DNA of 64,000 nucleotides from NCBI RefSeq assembly GCF_001894945.1, contig NZ_BCXE01000023.1, positions 62,001-126,000 of the forward strand, in the 5' to 3' direction. The translations under genes were made by a program, and so were the position numbers. Positions within the stretch are counted from its first letter, which is position 1. Each line of letters starts with the position of its first letter. Shown here piece after piece: positions 7,742-16,868 of this stretch. The DNA comes from Rhodococcus ruber NBRC 15591. Its GTDB lineage: Bacteria > Actinomycetota > Actinomycetes > Mycobacteriales > Mycobacteriaceae. Below the pieces are notes generated by a model, which saw only the letters and a list, made by a program, of their open reading frames with translations, made no database searches and had not been told where the DNA came from.

Positions 7742-9142
7742 ATGGTCGATGCGACCCGGTGCCTGGACACGGCACCGATCTGGAAGCAACTGGCGGATTA
7801 CGTCCCCGATGCACCACGACTTCGCGGGTCGGCCGGGGCCGACCTCGTGGTCGTCGGCGCCGGACTCGCCGGACTCACCGCGGCCTACTACGCGGCCAGG
7901 GAACGGCCCGAACTGAACATCACCGTCCTGGAGGCCGGCCGGATCGGATCGGGGGCGACGGGCGCCAGCACCGGCATCGTCGGTCCCGGTCTGAAGATTC
8001 CGCTCGCGTCGCTGAGGAGGAAGTACGGCGACACCACGGCGCGCGCCGCCTTCGGCGCCTCCCAGCACGGGGTGAACCTGCTGCGCGAGCTCATCCGGAC
8101 CGAGCAGATCGACTGTGATGCGCGAGAGGAACCGCACACGCTCGCGGCGCTCACGCCTCGTCAGCGCGAGCGGATGGCGGCCCACCTGATGCACCTCGAA
8201 CAACTCGGCTACGGCGTCGAGTGGCTCGGTCCGCAGGACCTCGTCGAACGGGCGGGACCGGGATACGTGGCCGGATTCTCGTACGAGAACGTGCTGCTCG
8301 TGGATCCGTACCGCCTGCTGCTCGGCCTGGCCGACGCACTACGCCGCCGCGGTGTCGAGATCCACGAGCACAGTCGTGTCGTCGACATGCAGCCGGCACG
8401 AGGGGGCGCGACCAAGCTCTACACCGCGTCGGCCGACATCACCGCGGACCGTGTCCTGTTGGCCGTGGACGGGTACGCGCAGAAGCTCAATCCCTTCCCG
8501 AACTCGGTGGTGACGATCCGAGCTCACGTACTGGCCACCGACCCGCTGAGCTTCGAACAGCGCGCCGCCCTCGGCTGGAACGGTCGTGGCGGAATCATCG
8601 ACCAGCGAAACTATTTCAACTACTACCGAATGACCGCCGACCACCGGCTGGTGTTCGGCGGGGGACCGGTCGTCGTACCGACCGGCGATCCCGTCCCCGA
8701 CGCCCGCACCGCGGATGCGGTACAGCAGAGACTTCGTCGCGAGATCGGTGAGAGATTCCCGATTCTGAAGGATGTGCCGGTGGTGGCGAGATGGACTGCG
8801 CTGGCCGGGAGCACCGAGGACCGGCTGCCGGTCGTCGCTCCGGTGCCCGGACGGCCCGGTGTCCTCTACGCGGGCGCCTGGTGTGGTCACGGTCTGTCGC
8901 TCGCCGTGGATTCCGCCTGGCGCTTCGGGCGGACGGTGGGCGGCAGCGCGGCCGACAGCACCCTGCCGTGGACCCGCCTGCGGGGCCTGACACTGCCGAA
9001 GCCCGCGCTCGAGGCCGGCACGAGGGCATACCTGCGGATGCTCGACCTCGCCGATCGGCACGACCTGCGGACCGGATCGCCGAAGTCCCGGGAGGACGTG
9101 CCCGGGCGCGTCGCTCCGGCCGAGGAAGGAGTCTTCTCATGA
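7742..9142 (+). CDS. DAO-family FAD-dependent oxidoreductase
   Basis: A 466-residue flavoprotein of the glycine/D-amino-acid oxidase class. The dinucleotide motif GAGLAG is at residues 39-44 (VVVGAGLAGLTAAYYAARE), followed by the adenine-ribose acidic residue in VLEAG and the GATGASTGIVG flavin contact. The C-terminal RLPVVAPVPGRPGVLYAGAW and GHGLSLAV strings are typical of the FAD-binding end. AAAGGAGG is just upstream of the ATG. Such enzymes oxidise C-N bonds of amines or amino acids. With the nearby aminotransferase this points to nitrogen chemistry in the pathway. Its true substrate is unknown. Confidence 0.88.
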   Translation: MVDATRCLDTAPIWKQLADYVPDAPRLRGSAGADLVVVGAGLAGLTAAYYAARERPELNITVLEAGRIGSGATGASTGIVGPGLKIPLASLRRKYGDTTARAAFGASQHGVNLLRELIRTEQIDCDAREEPHTLAALTPRQRERMAAHLMHLEQLGYGVEWLGPQDLVERAGPGYVAGFSYENVLLVDPYRLLLGLADALRRRGVEIHEHSRVVDMQPARGGATKLYTASADITADRVLLAVDGYAQKLNPFPNSVVTIRAHVLATDPLSFEQRAALGWNGRGGIIDQRNYFNYYRMTADHRLVFGGGPVVVPTGDPVPDARTADAVQQRLRREIGERFPILKDVPVVARWTALAGSTEDRLPVVAPVPGRPGVLYAGAWCGHGLSLAVDSAWRFGRTVGGSAADSTLPWTRLRGLTLPKPALEAGTRAYLRMLDLADRHDLRTGSPKSREDVPGRVAPAEEGVFS

Positions 9143-10554
9143 GCGCGAAGATCGATTCGGCCGTCCTGGCGCCGCCGACGGACGACATCCCGCCCGGTGC
9201 CGGGACGCAGGATCCCGTGCCGCCGAGCGGTGCGGGATCCTGCGAGGGGGCGAGCAGCTCGAGCTCGACCGGTGAACCGTGCATCGAGACCGCCGACATC
9301 GTGATCGTCGGCGCCCGGATCGCGGGGTGTGCACTCGCCGTCCGCTTCGCGGAGGCGGGAAAGCGCGTGGCGCTGCTCGATCGTGGTGAGCGGGAAACGG
9401 ATGTGCTCTCCACCCACTACCTGCAGGACCTGCGGCTGTGGGACGAGCTGGGTGTGCTGCGTGAGTTGCACGAGTTCGGTGCTCCACCACTGCATTCCAC
9501 TCGAACGGTCATGGACGGAGTGGACATGTCCGTGCATCACCCGCAGTGGCCGCGGATGTGTGTGCGACGGTCGGGCCTCGACGAGCTCCTGCGCCGCAGG
9601 GTCGAAGCCGTCGGGGTGCCGGTGCGCACCGGCGTGACGGTGCGACGGCTGCTGAAGGAGAACAACGGACGGGTGCGGGGGGTGCTGGCGACGAGAGCCG
9701 ACGGCAGCGAGATCCGGATCCTGGCACCGCTGGTCGTGGGTGCGGACGGCAGGAACTCGACGGTTGCCAAGCTCGTGGGTTCCGCCAAGTACGCGGTCAC
9801 CACCAACGATCGTGATGCCGTCTGGCGGTACTACCGGAATCTGCCGGTGCCGCCCGAGTTCCAGCTGGTTCGTGACGGCCGCGACATCTACTTCATGGTC
9901 CCGTGCGACGACGGCCTGACCCTGGTGGTCGCCCAGCCGCCCCGCGACGACCCCCGCGACTACCGGAACAGGGAGGTGTTCGAGGAGAACGCGCAGCGCA
10001 TCATCCCCACGTTGCGCGGTCTCATGGCCGCCGCGGAACAGGTCGGTGACGTCCGCCAGGTACGTCGGATGGACGGCTACTTCCGGGAGGCGGCGGGACC
10101 GGGCTGGGTGCTGATCGGCGACTCCGGGCACTTCAAGGACGTCATCACCGGCCAGGGGATCTCCGATGCCCTGCGGCAGGTGCGGATGTTCACCCGCACG
10201 GTGCTGCCGGAATGGGGGAGCCCGCGCACCATCGACCGCGCTACCCGACGGTGGTGGAAGGAACGCGACGCCGAAGCGCGTCCGATGTACTACTTCTCCC
10301 GGTCGATCGGACTGGGTCTTCCGACCAATTCGGTGGACATCGAACTGTTCCGATACATCAGTGCGTCCCGGCGGCGCAGGGACAATCTCACGCTCATGCT
10401 GAGGCACGAGTACAACCCACGCAGGCTGATGGGTCTGCCCGCGGCGGTGTCCATGGTCCGTGCCGCGAGTCGGCCGCACAACTCGGTGGTCTCCGTCGTC
10501 GACGATGCGCGGGCATCGCTGTACCGGCAGTTCGGCCGGAAGCAGGCGAGGTGA
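9139..10554 (+). CDS. FAD-dependent monooxygenase (aromatic hydroxylase/GGR-like)
   Basis: A 471-residue flavoprotein of the p-hydroxybenzoate hydroxylase superfamily. The first 50 residues are a low-complexity Pro/Gly/Ser-rich leader not expected in the family. FAD binding is IVIVGARIAGCALAVRF (a G-x-R-x-x-G variant of the usual G-x-G-x-x-G), the second FAD motif is VVGADGRNS, and the third is GWVLIGDSGHFKDVITGQG. It likely hydroxylates or epoxidises an aromatic or olefinic intermediate using NAD(P)H and O2. It joins the preceding DAO gene by ATGA. An ATG further inside could in principle give a protein without the odd leader, but the coupled start is better supported. Confidence 0.87.
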   Translation: MSAKIDSAVLAPPTDDIPPGAGTQDPVPPSGAGSCEGASSSSSTGEPCIETADIVIVGARIAGCALAVRFAEAGKRVALLDRGERETDVLSTHYLQDLRLWDELGVLRELHEFGAPPLHSTRTVMDGVDMSVHHPQWPRMCVRRSGLDELLRRRVEAVGVPVRTGVTVRRLLKENNGRVRGVLATRADGSEIRILAPLVVGADGRNSTVAKLVGSAKYAVTTNDRDAVWRYYRNLPVPPEFQLVRDGRDIYFMVPCDDGLTLVVAQPPRDDPRDYRNREVFEENAQRIIPTLRGLMAAAEQVGDVRQVRRMDGYFREAAGPGWVLIGDSGHFKDVITGQGISDALRQVRMFTRTVLPEWGSPRTIDRATRRWWKERDAEARPMYYFSRSIGLGLPTNSVDIELFRYISASRRRRDNLTLMLRHEYNPRRLMGLPAAVSMVRAASRPHNSVVSVVDDARASLYRQFGRKQAR

Positions 10555-10555
10555 C

Positions 10556-11461
10556 GTGACGGTGCACAATCGATTCCAGCCCGGCTGGCGGCATCCCGAT
10601 CTCGGCGAACGCGGCGACGTGCGTATCGGGTCGGGGGCGGTACGCTACTTCGAACGCGGAGACGGCGAACCGATCGTCCTCGTCCACGGCGCGATGGTCA
10701 ACGCGAACCTGTGGCGCCGGGTCGTGCCCCCGCTGTCGACGCAGTTCCGGTGCGTGACGCTCGACCTGCCGTTCGGATCGCACGACGTCGGCGTGCCCCA
10801 CGTCGACCTGTCACTCCCCGGGCTGGCGCGACTGGTCGTCGACTCGATCGAGACGCTCGGGCTCAGTGGCGCAACCGTGCTGGCGAACGACACGGGCGGC
10901 GCGGTCGCGCAGCTCGTCGTCGCACAACGTCCCGATCTCGTCGGACGCCTGGTCCTCACCTCCAGTGATGCGTACGGTGACTGTCCGCCCGCGGCATTCG
11001 GCTTCTTCAAGCTCGCGGCGTCGGTGCCGGGAGGCCTGCTCCCGATTCTGGCGCCGATGACGGTGCGGTCCTTGCGGCGTCTGCCGATCGCTCAGGGCTG
11101 GCTCACCCGACGAGCACTTCCGCCCCACATCTCGGATTCGTATGTGCTGCCGGCGATCCGGAATCGCGGAGTGCGTCGGGACCTGGCGCGAGTGGTGACC
11201 GGTCTGCAGTCGCGGCACACACTGGAAGCAGCGCGGCACTTCGACAGGTTCGACGGTCCCGTCCTCGTCGCGTGGTCCCGGGAGGACCGATTCTGTCCGC
11301 CTGCCAATGCGCACCGGCTCACGAGGGACTTTCCGGATGCACGGCTGGAGTGGATCCAGGACGCCTACACCCTCGCACCCGAGGACCGACCCGAGCGGGT
11401 GGCCGCACTCGTCTCCCACTTCATCACCACGACCGAAACGAGAGTCCCACATGACCGATGA
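10556..11461 (+). CDS. Alpha/beta hydrolase-fold protein, copy 1
   Basis: A 301-residue alpha/beta hydrolase. The oxyanion motif VHGAMVNANLW is near residue 42, the nucleophile-elbow equivalent is LANDTGGAVAQL (Asp as candidate nucleophile, as in dehalogenase/epoxide hydrolase relatives), and the acid motif is WSREDRFCPP. The usual C-terminal catalytic His is not visible: the expected site reads DAYTLAPED. GTG 10556 was chosen because AGGCGAGG precedes it. It is a close paralogue of the next gene along its whole length, so the pair arose by tandem duplication. It may hydrolyse an ester, epoxide or carbon-halogen bond, or have a non-hydrolytic role. Confidence 0.85.
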   Translation: MTVHNRFQPGWRHPDLGERGDVRIGSGAVRYFERGDGEPIVLVHGAMVNANLWRRVVPPLSTQFRCVTLDLPFGSHDVGVPHVDLSLPGLARLVVDSIETLGLSGATVLANDTGGAVAQLVVAQRPDLVGRLVLTSSDAYGDCPPAAFGFFKLAASVPGGLLPILAPMTVRSLRRLPIAQGWLTRRALPPHISDSYVLPAIRNRGVRRDLARVVTGLQSRHTLEAARHFDRFDGPVLVAWSREDRFCPPANAHRLTRDFPDARLEWIQDAYTLAPEDRPERVAALVSHFITTTETRVPHDR

Positions 11462-12371
11462 TCGTCGCGCATGGTGGCGCCATCGCAGTCTCGGCACACG
11501 GCGCGAGCTCACACTGTCCACCGGCCGGCTCGCCTACTTCGAGGCCGGTGCCGGTGAACCGATCGTTCTCCTCCACGGTCCACTCACGAATGCGAACGTC
11601 TGGCGCAAGGTGGTTGCCGCTCTGTCCGGGCGCTTCCGCTGCATCGCGCTGGACCTTCCCTTCGGCGCCCATTCCGTCCCGATGCCCGACGCGGATCTGT
11701 CCTTCGCCGGATTGGCGGCGATCGTGACGGAGGCGCTCGAAGCACTCGATCTGCGTGAGGTGACGCTGGTCGGCAACGACGGCGGCACCCCCGTCGCTCA
11801 ACTGGTTGCCACGACGCGGCCGGACCTCGTCCGACGGCTGGTCCTGACGGCCGGCGGTGCGTACGACAACTGCCCACCGCGGCGGTACCGGGCGATCATG
11901 AAGGCCATCGCCTACGCGCCGGCGGCGCGTGAACTGATCCTCGGCCCGTTGCGCATCCGGGCCCTGCGGCGGCTCCCGATGTCCTACGGCTGGCTCGCGC
12001 GTCGACCGGTCGAACCGGCCACCTCCGACTCGTGGGTCCTCCCGGCCCTCGAGAGCGACGCTGTCTACGCAGACCTCCGCCGTATGCTCCGCAGCCTGGA
12101 ACCGAGCGCTGTCCTCGCGGCCGCAGAGTCGTTCGGCGACTTCCCGGGGCCGGTGCTGGTCGTGTGGTCCCGGGAGGATCGCGTGTTCCCACCCGAACAC
12201 GCCGAGCGTCTCGCCGGGGATTTCGCGGATGCCGGACTCGAGTGGATCGCCGACTCGTGTTCGCTGCTTCCCGAGGACAAACCGTTCGAAGTGGCACAGC
12301 TGCTCGCGGACTTCGTGCAGCGCACCAGCTCGGTGCCGGCTGCCGCAATCTCGACGAACCAGGAGAGCTGA
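11451..12371 (+). CDS. Alpha/beta hydrolase-fold protein, copy 2
   Basis: A 306-residue paralogue of the preceding hydrolase, starting inside its last codons (11-base overlap). It shares GEPIVLLHGP, LDLPFGAHS, the LVGNDGGTPVAQL elbow (Asp candidate nucleophile), CPPRRYR, LRRLPM and VWSREDRVFPPEHAERL. At the canonical catalytic-His position it has DSCSLLPED, again without His. The two copies differ most in the region between the elbow and the acid (about residues 145-215), the lid, which suggests distinct substrates. Family assignment is certain; activity is uncertain because of the missing His. Confidence 0.85.
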   Translation: MTDDRRAWWRHRSLGTRRELTLSTGRLAYFEAGAGEPIVLLHGPLTNANVWRKVVAALSGRFRCIALDLPFGAHSVPMPDADLSFAGLAAIVTEALEALDLREVTLVGNDGGTPVAQLVATTRPDLVRRLVLTAGGAYDNCPPRRYRAIMKAIAYAPAARELILGPLRIRALRRLPMSYGWLARRPVEPATSDSWVLPALESDAVYADLRRMLRSLEPSAVLAAAESFGDFPGPVLVVWSREDRVFPPEHAERLAGDFADAGLEWIADSCSLLPEDKPFEVAQLLADFVQRTSSVPAAAISTNQES

Positions 12372-12375
12372 GACG

Positions 12376-14166
12376 ATGCTGGAAATCAGTAGACCCGAGG
12401 TGGCCGACGACACCCGCACCTTCGACGTCGCCATCATCGGTGGCGGCATCGGCGGAACCGCGCTCGCGGCGATCCTCGCCCGCAACGGCGTCCGGGTCGT
12501 GATGATCGAAGCCGGCGGACACCCACGCTTCGCGATCGGGGAATCGACCGTGCCGGAGACGATCGTCGGGCTGCGGGTGCTGGCGCGTCGCTACGACGTC
12601 CCGGAGCTGGGATACCTGGCCGGGCACAACACACTTCGCCGGAAGGTCAGTGCCGCATCCGGTGTGAAACGCAATTTCGGATTCGCGTACCACCGCGAAG
12701 GAGAGCCGTTCGCGGCCGAGGAATGCACACAGCATCCGACGTGGAGCCCGCCCATCGGCCCGGATTCGCACTTCTTCCGGCAGGACGTCGACGCCTACAT
12801 GTTCCAGGTCGCGCTATCGTACGGTGCGACGGGTCTGACCTACACACCGGTCACCGCGGTCGACTTCGACTCCGACGGGGCGACCATCCGGACCGCGTCG
12901 AGCGGTGACTTCCGGGCCGGCTTCGTGGTGGACGCGGGAGGCATGCGCAGTCTGCTGGGCGAGCAGCTCGATCTGCGCATCGACCCGCCGTACCGGACCC
13001 GGTCCCGCACGATCTTCAACCACTTCGTGGGTGTCGAACCGTTCGACCGCGTGGCCCCGCCGCGCAAGCAGCATCTGATGCCGAGCCCGTTCTCCCAGGG
13101 AACGCTGCACCACCTGTTCGAGGGCGGGTGGGCGTGGGTTATCCCCTTCGACAACCACGTGGGCACCACCAGTCAACTGTGCAGTGTCGGAATCAATCTC
13201 GACATCGACGTGTATCCGAAACGAGACGGCGAGACGCCGGAGGAGGAGTTCTGGGCGCACGTCGATCGCTTTCCCACGATCCAGCGGCAGATGCGGGCGG
13301 CCAGGGCGGTGCGGCCGTACACGTCCTCGAACCGGAGCCAGTTCGCATCGAAGCAGATCGTCGGCGATCGCTGGGTCCTGCTCCCGCATGCCTCCGACTT
13401 CATCGATCCGCTGTTCTCCAGCGGTCTCGCGGTCACCATGATGATCCTGAACGCACTCGGTCACCGTCTGATCTCCGCCGTCCGGGAGGACGACTTCTCG
13501 GTGGAGCGGTTCGAGTACGTCCAGACCTGGACGAAGCGGTCGTTCCGGTACTACGACGATCTCGTCAGCTTCTCGTACACCTCCTGGGACCACTTCGACC
13601 TGTGGAATGCATGGCACCGGGTGTGGTGCCTGGCCACCATGTACGGCGCCAACGCGCAGATGCAGACCGTCATGGAGTACGAGAAGACCAGGGACAAGGC
13701 GGTGTTCGACCGGTTGGAGCAACCGCCCTACCGCGGGCTGCAGGCCGTCGACAATCCGCGGTTCGCTGCGATGTTCGATGCGGCGTGCGCGGCGATGCAG
13801 GCATACCGCGACAAGGAGATCGACGCGACCGAGGCCGGCCATCGCATCCACGTCGCGCTGAAGGAGAGCGAGCTGGTTCCGTCCGCGCGCTGGACCGGTT
13901 GGCGAGCGCTCGACCCGGACAATCGTCTGCCCACGGGTGAGTTCACGCTGTGGGACATGACCCGGCTTCTGTTGTGGGGCAAGTACGCCAGTCCGCCCCA
14001 CATCCGCGGAACCTACTTCACCAACGGATTCGCCGGAGTGGCGAAGGAAGCGGGCAAGTTGTATCTGTCGGAGCTGCGCCACGGCAGCGGGCTGAGCATG
14101 CAGGTGGCCCGCGACATGGTGTCGTATCGCAACCGGGACTGGCGTCGGGTCGGCGGACTCGACTAG
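12376..14166 (+). CDS. Flavin-dependent halogenase-like protein
   Basis: A 596-residue flavoprotein. FAD binding is VAIIGGGIGGTALAA (residues 18-32), followed by the halogenase-family GESTVPETI near 56 and, near residue 252, WAWVIP, an exact W-x-W-x-I-P, the hallmark used to tell flavin halogenases from monooxygenases. A conserved VLLPHASDFIDPLFSSG loop with the flavin contact lies near 336-352. Flavin halogenases use reduced FAD, O2 and halide to chlorinate or brominate activated carbons. A C-terminal extension of about 100 residues after FDLWNAWHRVW is helical. No partner flavin reductase is adjacent. The alternative is a non-halogenating member of the tryptophan-halogenase family. Confidence 0.78.
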   Translation: MLEISRPEVADDTRTFDVAIIGGGIGGTALAAILARNGVRVVMIEAGGHPRFAIGESTVPETIVGLRVLARRYDVPELGYLAGHNTLRRKVSAASGVKRNFGFAYHREGEPFAAEECTQHPTWSPPIGPDSHFFRQDVDAYMFQVALSYGATGLTYTPVTAVDFDSDGATIRTASSGDFRAGFVVDAGGMRSLLGEQLDLRIDPPYRTRSRTIFNHFVGVEPFDRVAPPRKQHLMPSPFSQGTLHHLFEGGWAWVIPFDNHVGTTSQLCSVGINLDIDVYPKRDGETPEEEFWAHVDRFPTIQRQMRAARAVRPYTSSNRSQFASKQIVGDRWVLLPHASDFIDPLFSSGLAVTMMILNALGHRLISAVREDDFSVERFEYVQTWTKRSFRYYDDLVSFSYTSWDHFDLWNAWHRVWCLATMYGANAQMQTVMEYEKTRDKAVFDRLEQPPYRGLQAVDNPRFAAMFDAACAAMQAYRDKEIDATEAGHRIHVALKESELVPSARWTGWRALDPDNRLPTGEFTLWDMTRLLLWGKYASPPHIRGTYFTNGFAGVAKEAGKLYLSELRHGSGLSMQVARDMVSYRNRDWRRVGGLD

Positions 14167-14175
14167 GCGACTCCG

Positions 14176-15519
14176 ATGACATTGGCACTCGACCTCACCG
14201 CGCCGCTGCCGGCGCACTGGTTGCTGGTGTTCCTGGTGCAGGTCACCGTGCTGTTGCTGGGTGCGCGGGTCCTCGGCGGCCTGGCGGTCAGGCTCGGCCT
14301 GCCCGCGCTTGCCGGGGAATTGCTGGCCGGAGTGCTGCTCGGTCCGTCCGTCCTGGCGCACGTTGCTCCCGGCGTGTGGGGGTGGCTGTTCCCTGCGGAG
14401 GGCGGGCAGGTCCACCTTCTCGACGCCGTCGGCCAGTTCGGCGTACTGCTGCTCGTCGGTCTGGCGGGAATGCACGTGGACGTCGGGCGTCTGCGACGAC
14501 TGGCCGGCCCGGCAGCCAAGATCAGCCTTGCCGGCCTGCTGATCCCCCTCGCACTCGGTGTCGGCATCGGTGCGATCGCGCCGCCCCCCATGCGCCCGGA
14601 GGGCACGAGCCCGGCAATCTTCGCGATGTTCGTCGGGGTGGCAATCTGCGTGACCGCAGTCCCGGTCATCGCCAAGGTGCTCATGGAACTCGGGCTGACC
14701 GACCGCAGGATCGGGCAGCTCGTCCTGTCCGCAGCGGTGATCGACGACGTCATCGCCTGGTTCCTGCTCTCGCTGGTGTCCGCGTTGGTGACGGCCGGGG
14801 CACTGGGGGTATCGGACGTGCTGGAGCCGGTCGGATGTCTCGCCGGTGTCGTGCTCTTCGCCGCGACGATCGGCAGGATGCTCGTGCGCCGCGCGGTGCG
14901 CCACGCCGAGGCGTCACGCGATTCGACTGCGATGGTGAGTACGGCGGTGATCCTCGTCCTCGGCGGTGCGGCGGCCACGCACGCCATGGGACTGGAGCCG
15001 ATCCTGGGCGCGTTCGTCGCCGGCGTCCTCATCGGCTCCGGCGGCGTGCGCGCGCCGGTCCTCGCACCCCTGCATGCGGTTGTCATGTCGGTCCTCGCCC
15101 CGCTGTTCTTCGCCACCGCTGGGCTCCGGATGGACCTGTCCGGTCTGCTCCGGCCCGGTGTCCTGCTGGCGACGGCCGGGCTCCTCGTCGTGGCCGTCGC
15201 CGGGAAGTTTGCCGGTGCGTTCGTCGGCGGCAGACTCAGCGGTCTCGACCGCGCGGAATGTATCGCCCTGGGGGCCGGGATGAACGCACGCGGTGTGGTG
15301 GAGGTGATCATCGCCACCGTCGGCCTGAGCCTGGGGGTGCTCGGCACCGAGGCGTACACGGCCCTGGTCCTGGTCGCCGTCGTCACGTCCGTCATGGCCC
15401 CGCCCATCCTGCGCCGCGCCGTCGGCCGCTCCGACCGCGCTGCCGCGGAGGAACCCGGCGCGCGACCCGCCGAGTCCCGGTCCGGGGCCGGCACCGTCTC
15501 ACTCGAGGAACCACGATGA
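14176..15519 (+). CDS. CPA2-family cation/proton antiporter (Kef-like)
   Basis: A 447-residue integral membrane protein with about 12 helices between residues 15 and 415. Family motifs include LAGELLAGVLLGPSVLA (32-48), FGVLLLVGLAGMHVD, the ion-site region LSAAVIDDVIAWFLLS (two adjacent Asp, near 195) and [19 protein letters not shown] near 370. It lacks the C-terminal TrkA-N domain of full KefB/C. It exchanges H+ for K+ or Na+. Antiporters of this type occur in some antibiotic clusters as accessory transporters. It begins 9 bases after the halogenase stop and overlaps the P450 start by ATGA, so it is part of the operon. Confidence 0.9.
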   Translation: MTLALDLTAPLPAHWLLVFLVQVTVLLLGARVLGGLAVRLGLPALAGELLAGVLLGPSVLAHVAPGVWGWLFPAEGGQVHLLDAVGQFGVLLLVGLAGMHVDVGRLRRLAGPAAKISLAGLLIPLALGVGIGAIAPPPMRPEGTSPAIFAMFVGVAICVTAVPVIAKVLMELGLTDRRIGQLVLSAAVIDDVIAWFLLSLVSALVTAGALGVSDVLEPVGCLAGVVLFAATIGRMLVRRAVRHAEASRDSTAMVSTAVILVLGGAAATHAMGLEPILGAFVAGVLIGSGGVRAPVLAPLHAVVMSVLAPLFFATAGLRMDLSGLLRPGVLLATAGLLVVAVAGKFAGAFVGGRLSGLDRAECIALGAGMNARGVVEVIIATVGLSLGVLGTEAYTALVLVAVVTSVMAPPILRRAVGRSDRAAAEEPGARPAESRSGAGTVSLEEPR

Positions 15520-16868
15520 CCCTGTCCCGATCCGAAACCTCGCATCCCCCGACATCGCTGCCGCCCGGCCCGAGGTTGCCCGCCGTGGTCCAGACCCTGC
15601 TGTTCACGCTGGCGCGGCATCGCATCTATCCCGTGCTGACGCGGCGCTACGGCGACACCTTCCTGATCGAGCCCACCGCGCCGTACCGGCCCATGGTGGT
15701 GCTCGGACGGCAGGAGGACATCCGGACGGTCTTCGCCGGCAGCCCCGAGATCTACCATGCCGGCGAGGGCAACGCCATCATGCGCCCGGTCATGGGCGAG
15801 CACGCCGTGCTGGTCACCGACGAGGACCGGCACAAGCGGGTCCGGCGGCTGCTCACGCCCGCGTTCAGTGCTCGGGCGCTGCAGGGCTACCGCGACGACG
15901 TGACCACGCTGGTCCGGCACGAGGTCGCGCACTGGCCCGTGGACCGCCCCTTCGCCACATTGGAGCGGCTGCAGGACCTCATGCTGGAAGTCATCCTCAC
16001 CGTCGTGCTGGGTGTCACCGCGCCCGACCGCCTCGCCGAGTTGCGACCCGCGATCCGGCACATCACGGAGATCGACCCGATCACGTTGATGGGACTGCAC
16101 AGCCCGAAGCTTGCGCGGATCCGGCCCTGGAGCACGCACTGGAAGCATCAGCGCAGATTCGACGAGATCGTCTACGCCGAGATCTCCGAACGTCGGGTCG
16201 CGGGCGACCTGCACGACCGAACCGACGTGCTCTCCCGGCTGGTGCAGGCCGCGGTGGACGACGCAGACGGTGGGCTCGGCGATGCAGAACTGCGTGATCA
16301 GCTCATCTCCATTCTCCTGGCCGGTCACGACACCACGGCCACGGGGCTGGCATGGGCCTTCCACGAACTGGTCCGCAACCCCGGCGTACTGGCAGACGCG
16401 CAGAAGGCGGCGGACGCGGGGGACGACGAGTATCTCGGCGCGGTGGCCAAGGAGGCGCTGCGCCTCAAGCCGGTGATCCAGGATGTGGCCCGCCAGCTCA
16501 CCGCACCCGTGGAACTGGGCGGATACCGGTTGCCCGCGGGCATCACCGTGCTCCCCGCGATCGGCATCGTTCACGCCGACCCCGAGCATCACGAATCACC
16601 GGGCGAGTTCCGGCCGGAGCGGTTCCTGGGCGTCCAGCCCGCGGCGAACACCTGGATTCCGTTCGGCGGCGGTGCACGCCGGTGTCCGGGTGCCGCGTTC
16701 GCGGCCATGGAGATGACGGTCGTCCTGCGGGAGGTGTTGCGCGCCTACGATCTCAGCCCGCCCGGCCGGCGTCCGGAGAAGCAGAAGGCACGCAACATCA
16801 CGACCGTTCCGTCGCGGGGAGCTCGCGTAGTGGCCCGGCGACGCACCACGAAGGCGGTGACGCTGTGA
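15516..16868 (+). CDS. Cytochrome P450
   Basis: A 450-residue P450 with all hallmark motifs: the oxygen-activating I-helix AGHDTTATG, the K-helix KEALRLKP (E-x-x-R), the PERF segment, and the heme-ligand loop FGGGARRCPG with Cys390. The N-terminus lacks a membrane anchor, as in bacterial P450s, and begins with a Pro-rich PPTSLPPGPRLP similar to the class including CYP110 and CYP138. It needs a ferredoxin and reductase, neither of which is encoded nearby. It probably oxidises a hydrophobic chain or ring of the cluster product. It is translationally coupled on both sides (ATGA upstream, GTGA downstream). Confidence 0.95.
   Translation: MTLSRSETSHPPTSLPPGPRLPAVVQTLLFTLARHRIYPVLTRRYGDTFLIEPTAPYRPMVVLGRQEDIRTVFAGSPEIYHAGEGNAIMRPVMGEHAVLVTDEDRHKRVRRLLTPAFSARALQGYRDDVTTLVRHEVAHWPVDRPFATLERLQDLMLEVILTVVLGVTAPDRLAELRPAIRHITEIDPITLMGLHSPKLARIRPWSTHWKHQRRFDEIVYAEISERRVAGDLHDRTDVLSRLVQAAVDDADGGLGDAELRDQLISILLAGHDTTATGLAWAFHELVRNPGVLADAQKAADAGDDEYLGAVAKEALRLKPVIQDVARQLTAPVELGGYRLPAGITVLPAIGIVHADPEHHESPGEFRPERFLGVQPAANTWIPFGGGARRCPGAAFAAMEMTVVLREVLRAYDLSPPGRRPEKQKARNITTVPSRGARVVARRRTTKAVTL

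Noticed and set aside
12814-14904. Minus-strand frame across the halogenase-like and antiporter genes
   Set aside because: It spans two confident plus-strand genes and shows only shadow composition.
13950-15515. Upstream extension of the P450 frame through the antiporter gene
   Set aside because: The frame is open by chance; the P450 begins at 15516, where a coupled ATGA start and the family N-terminus occur.
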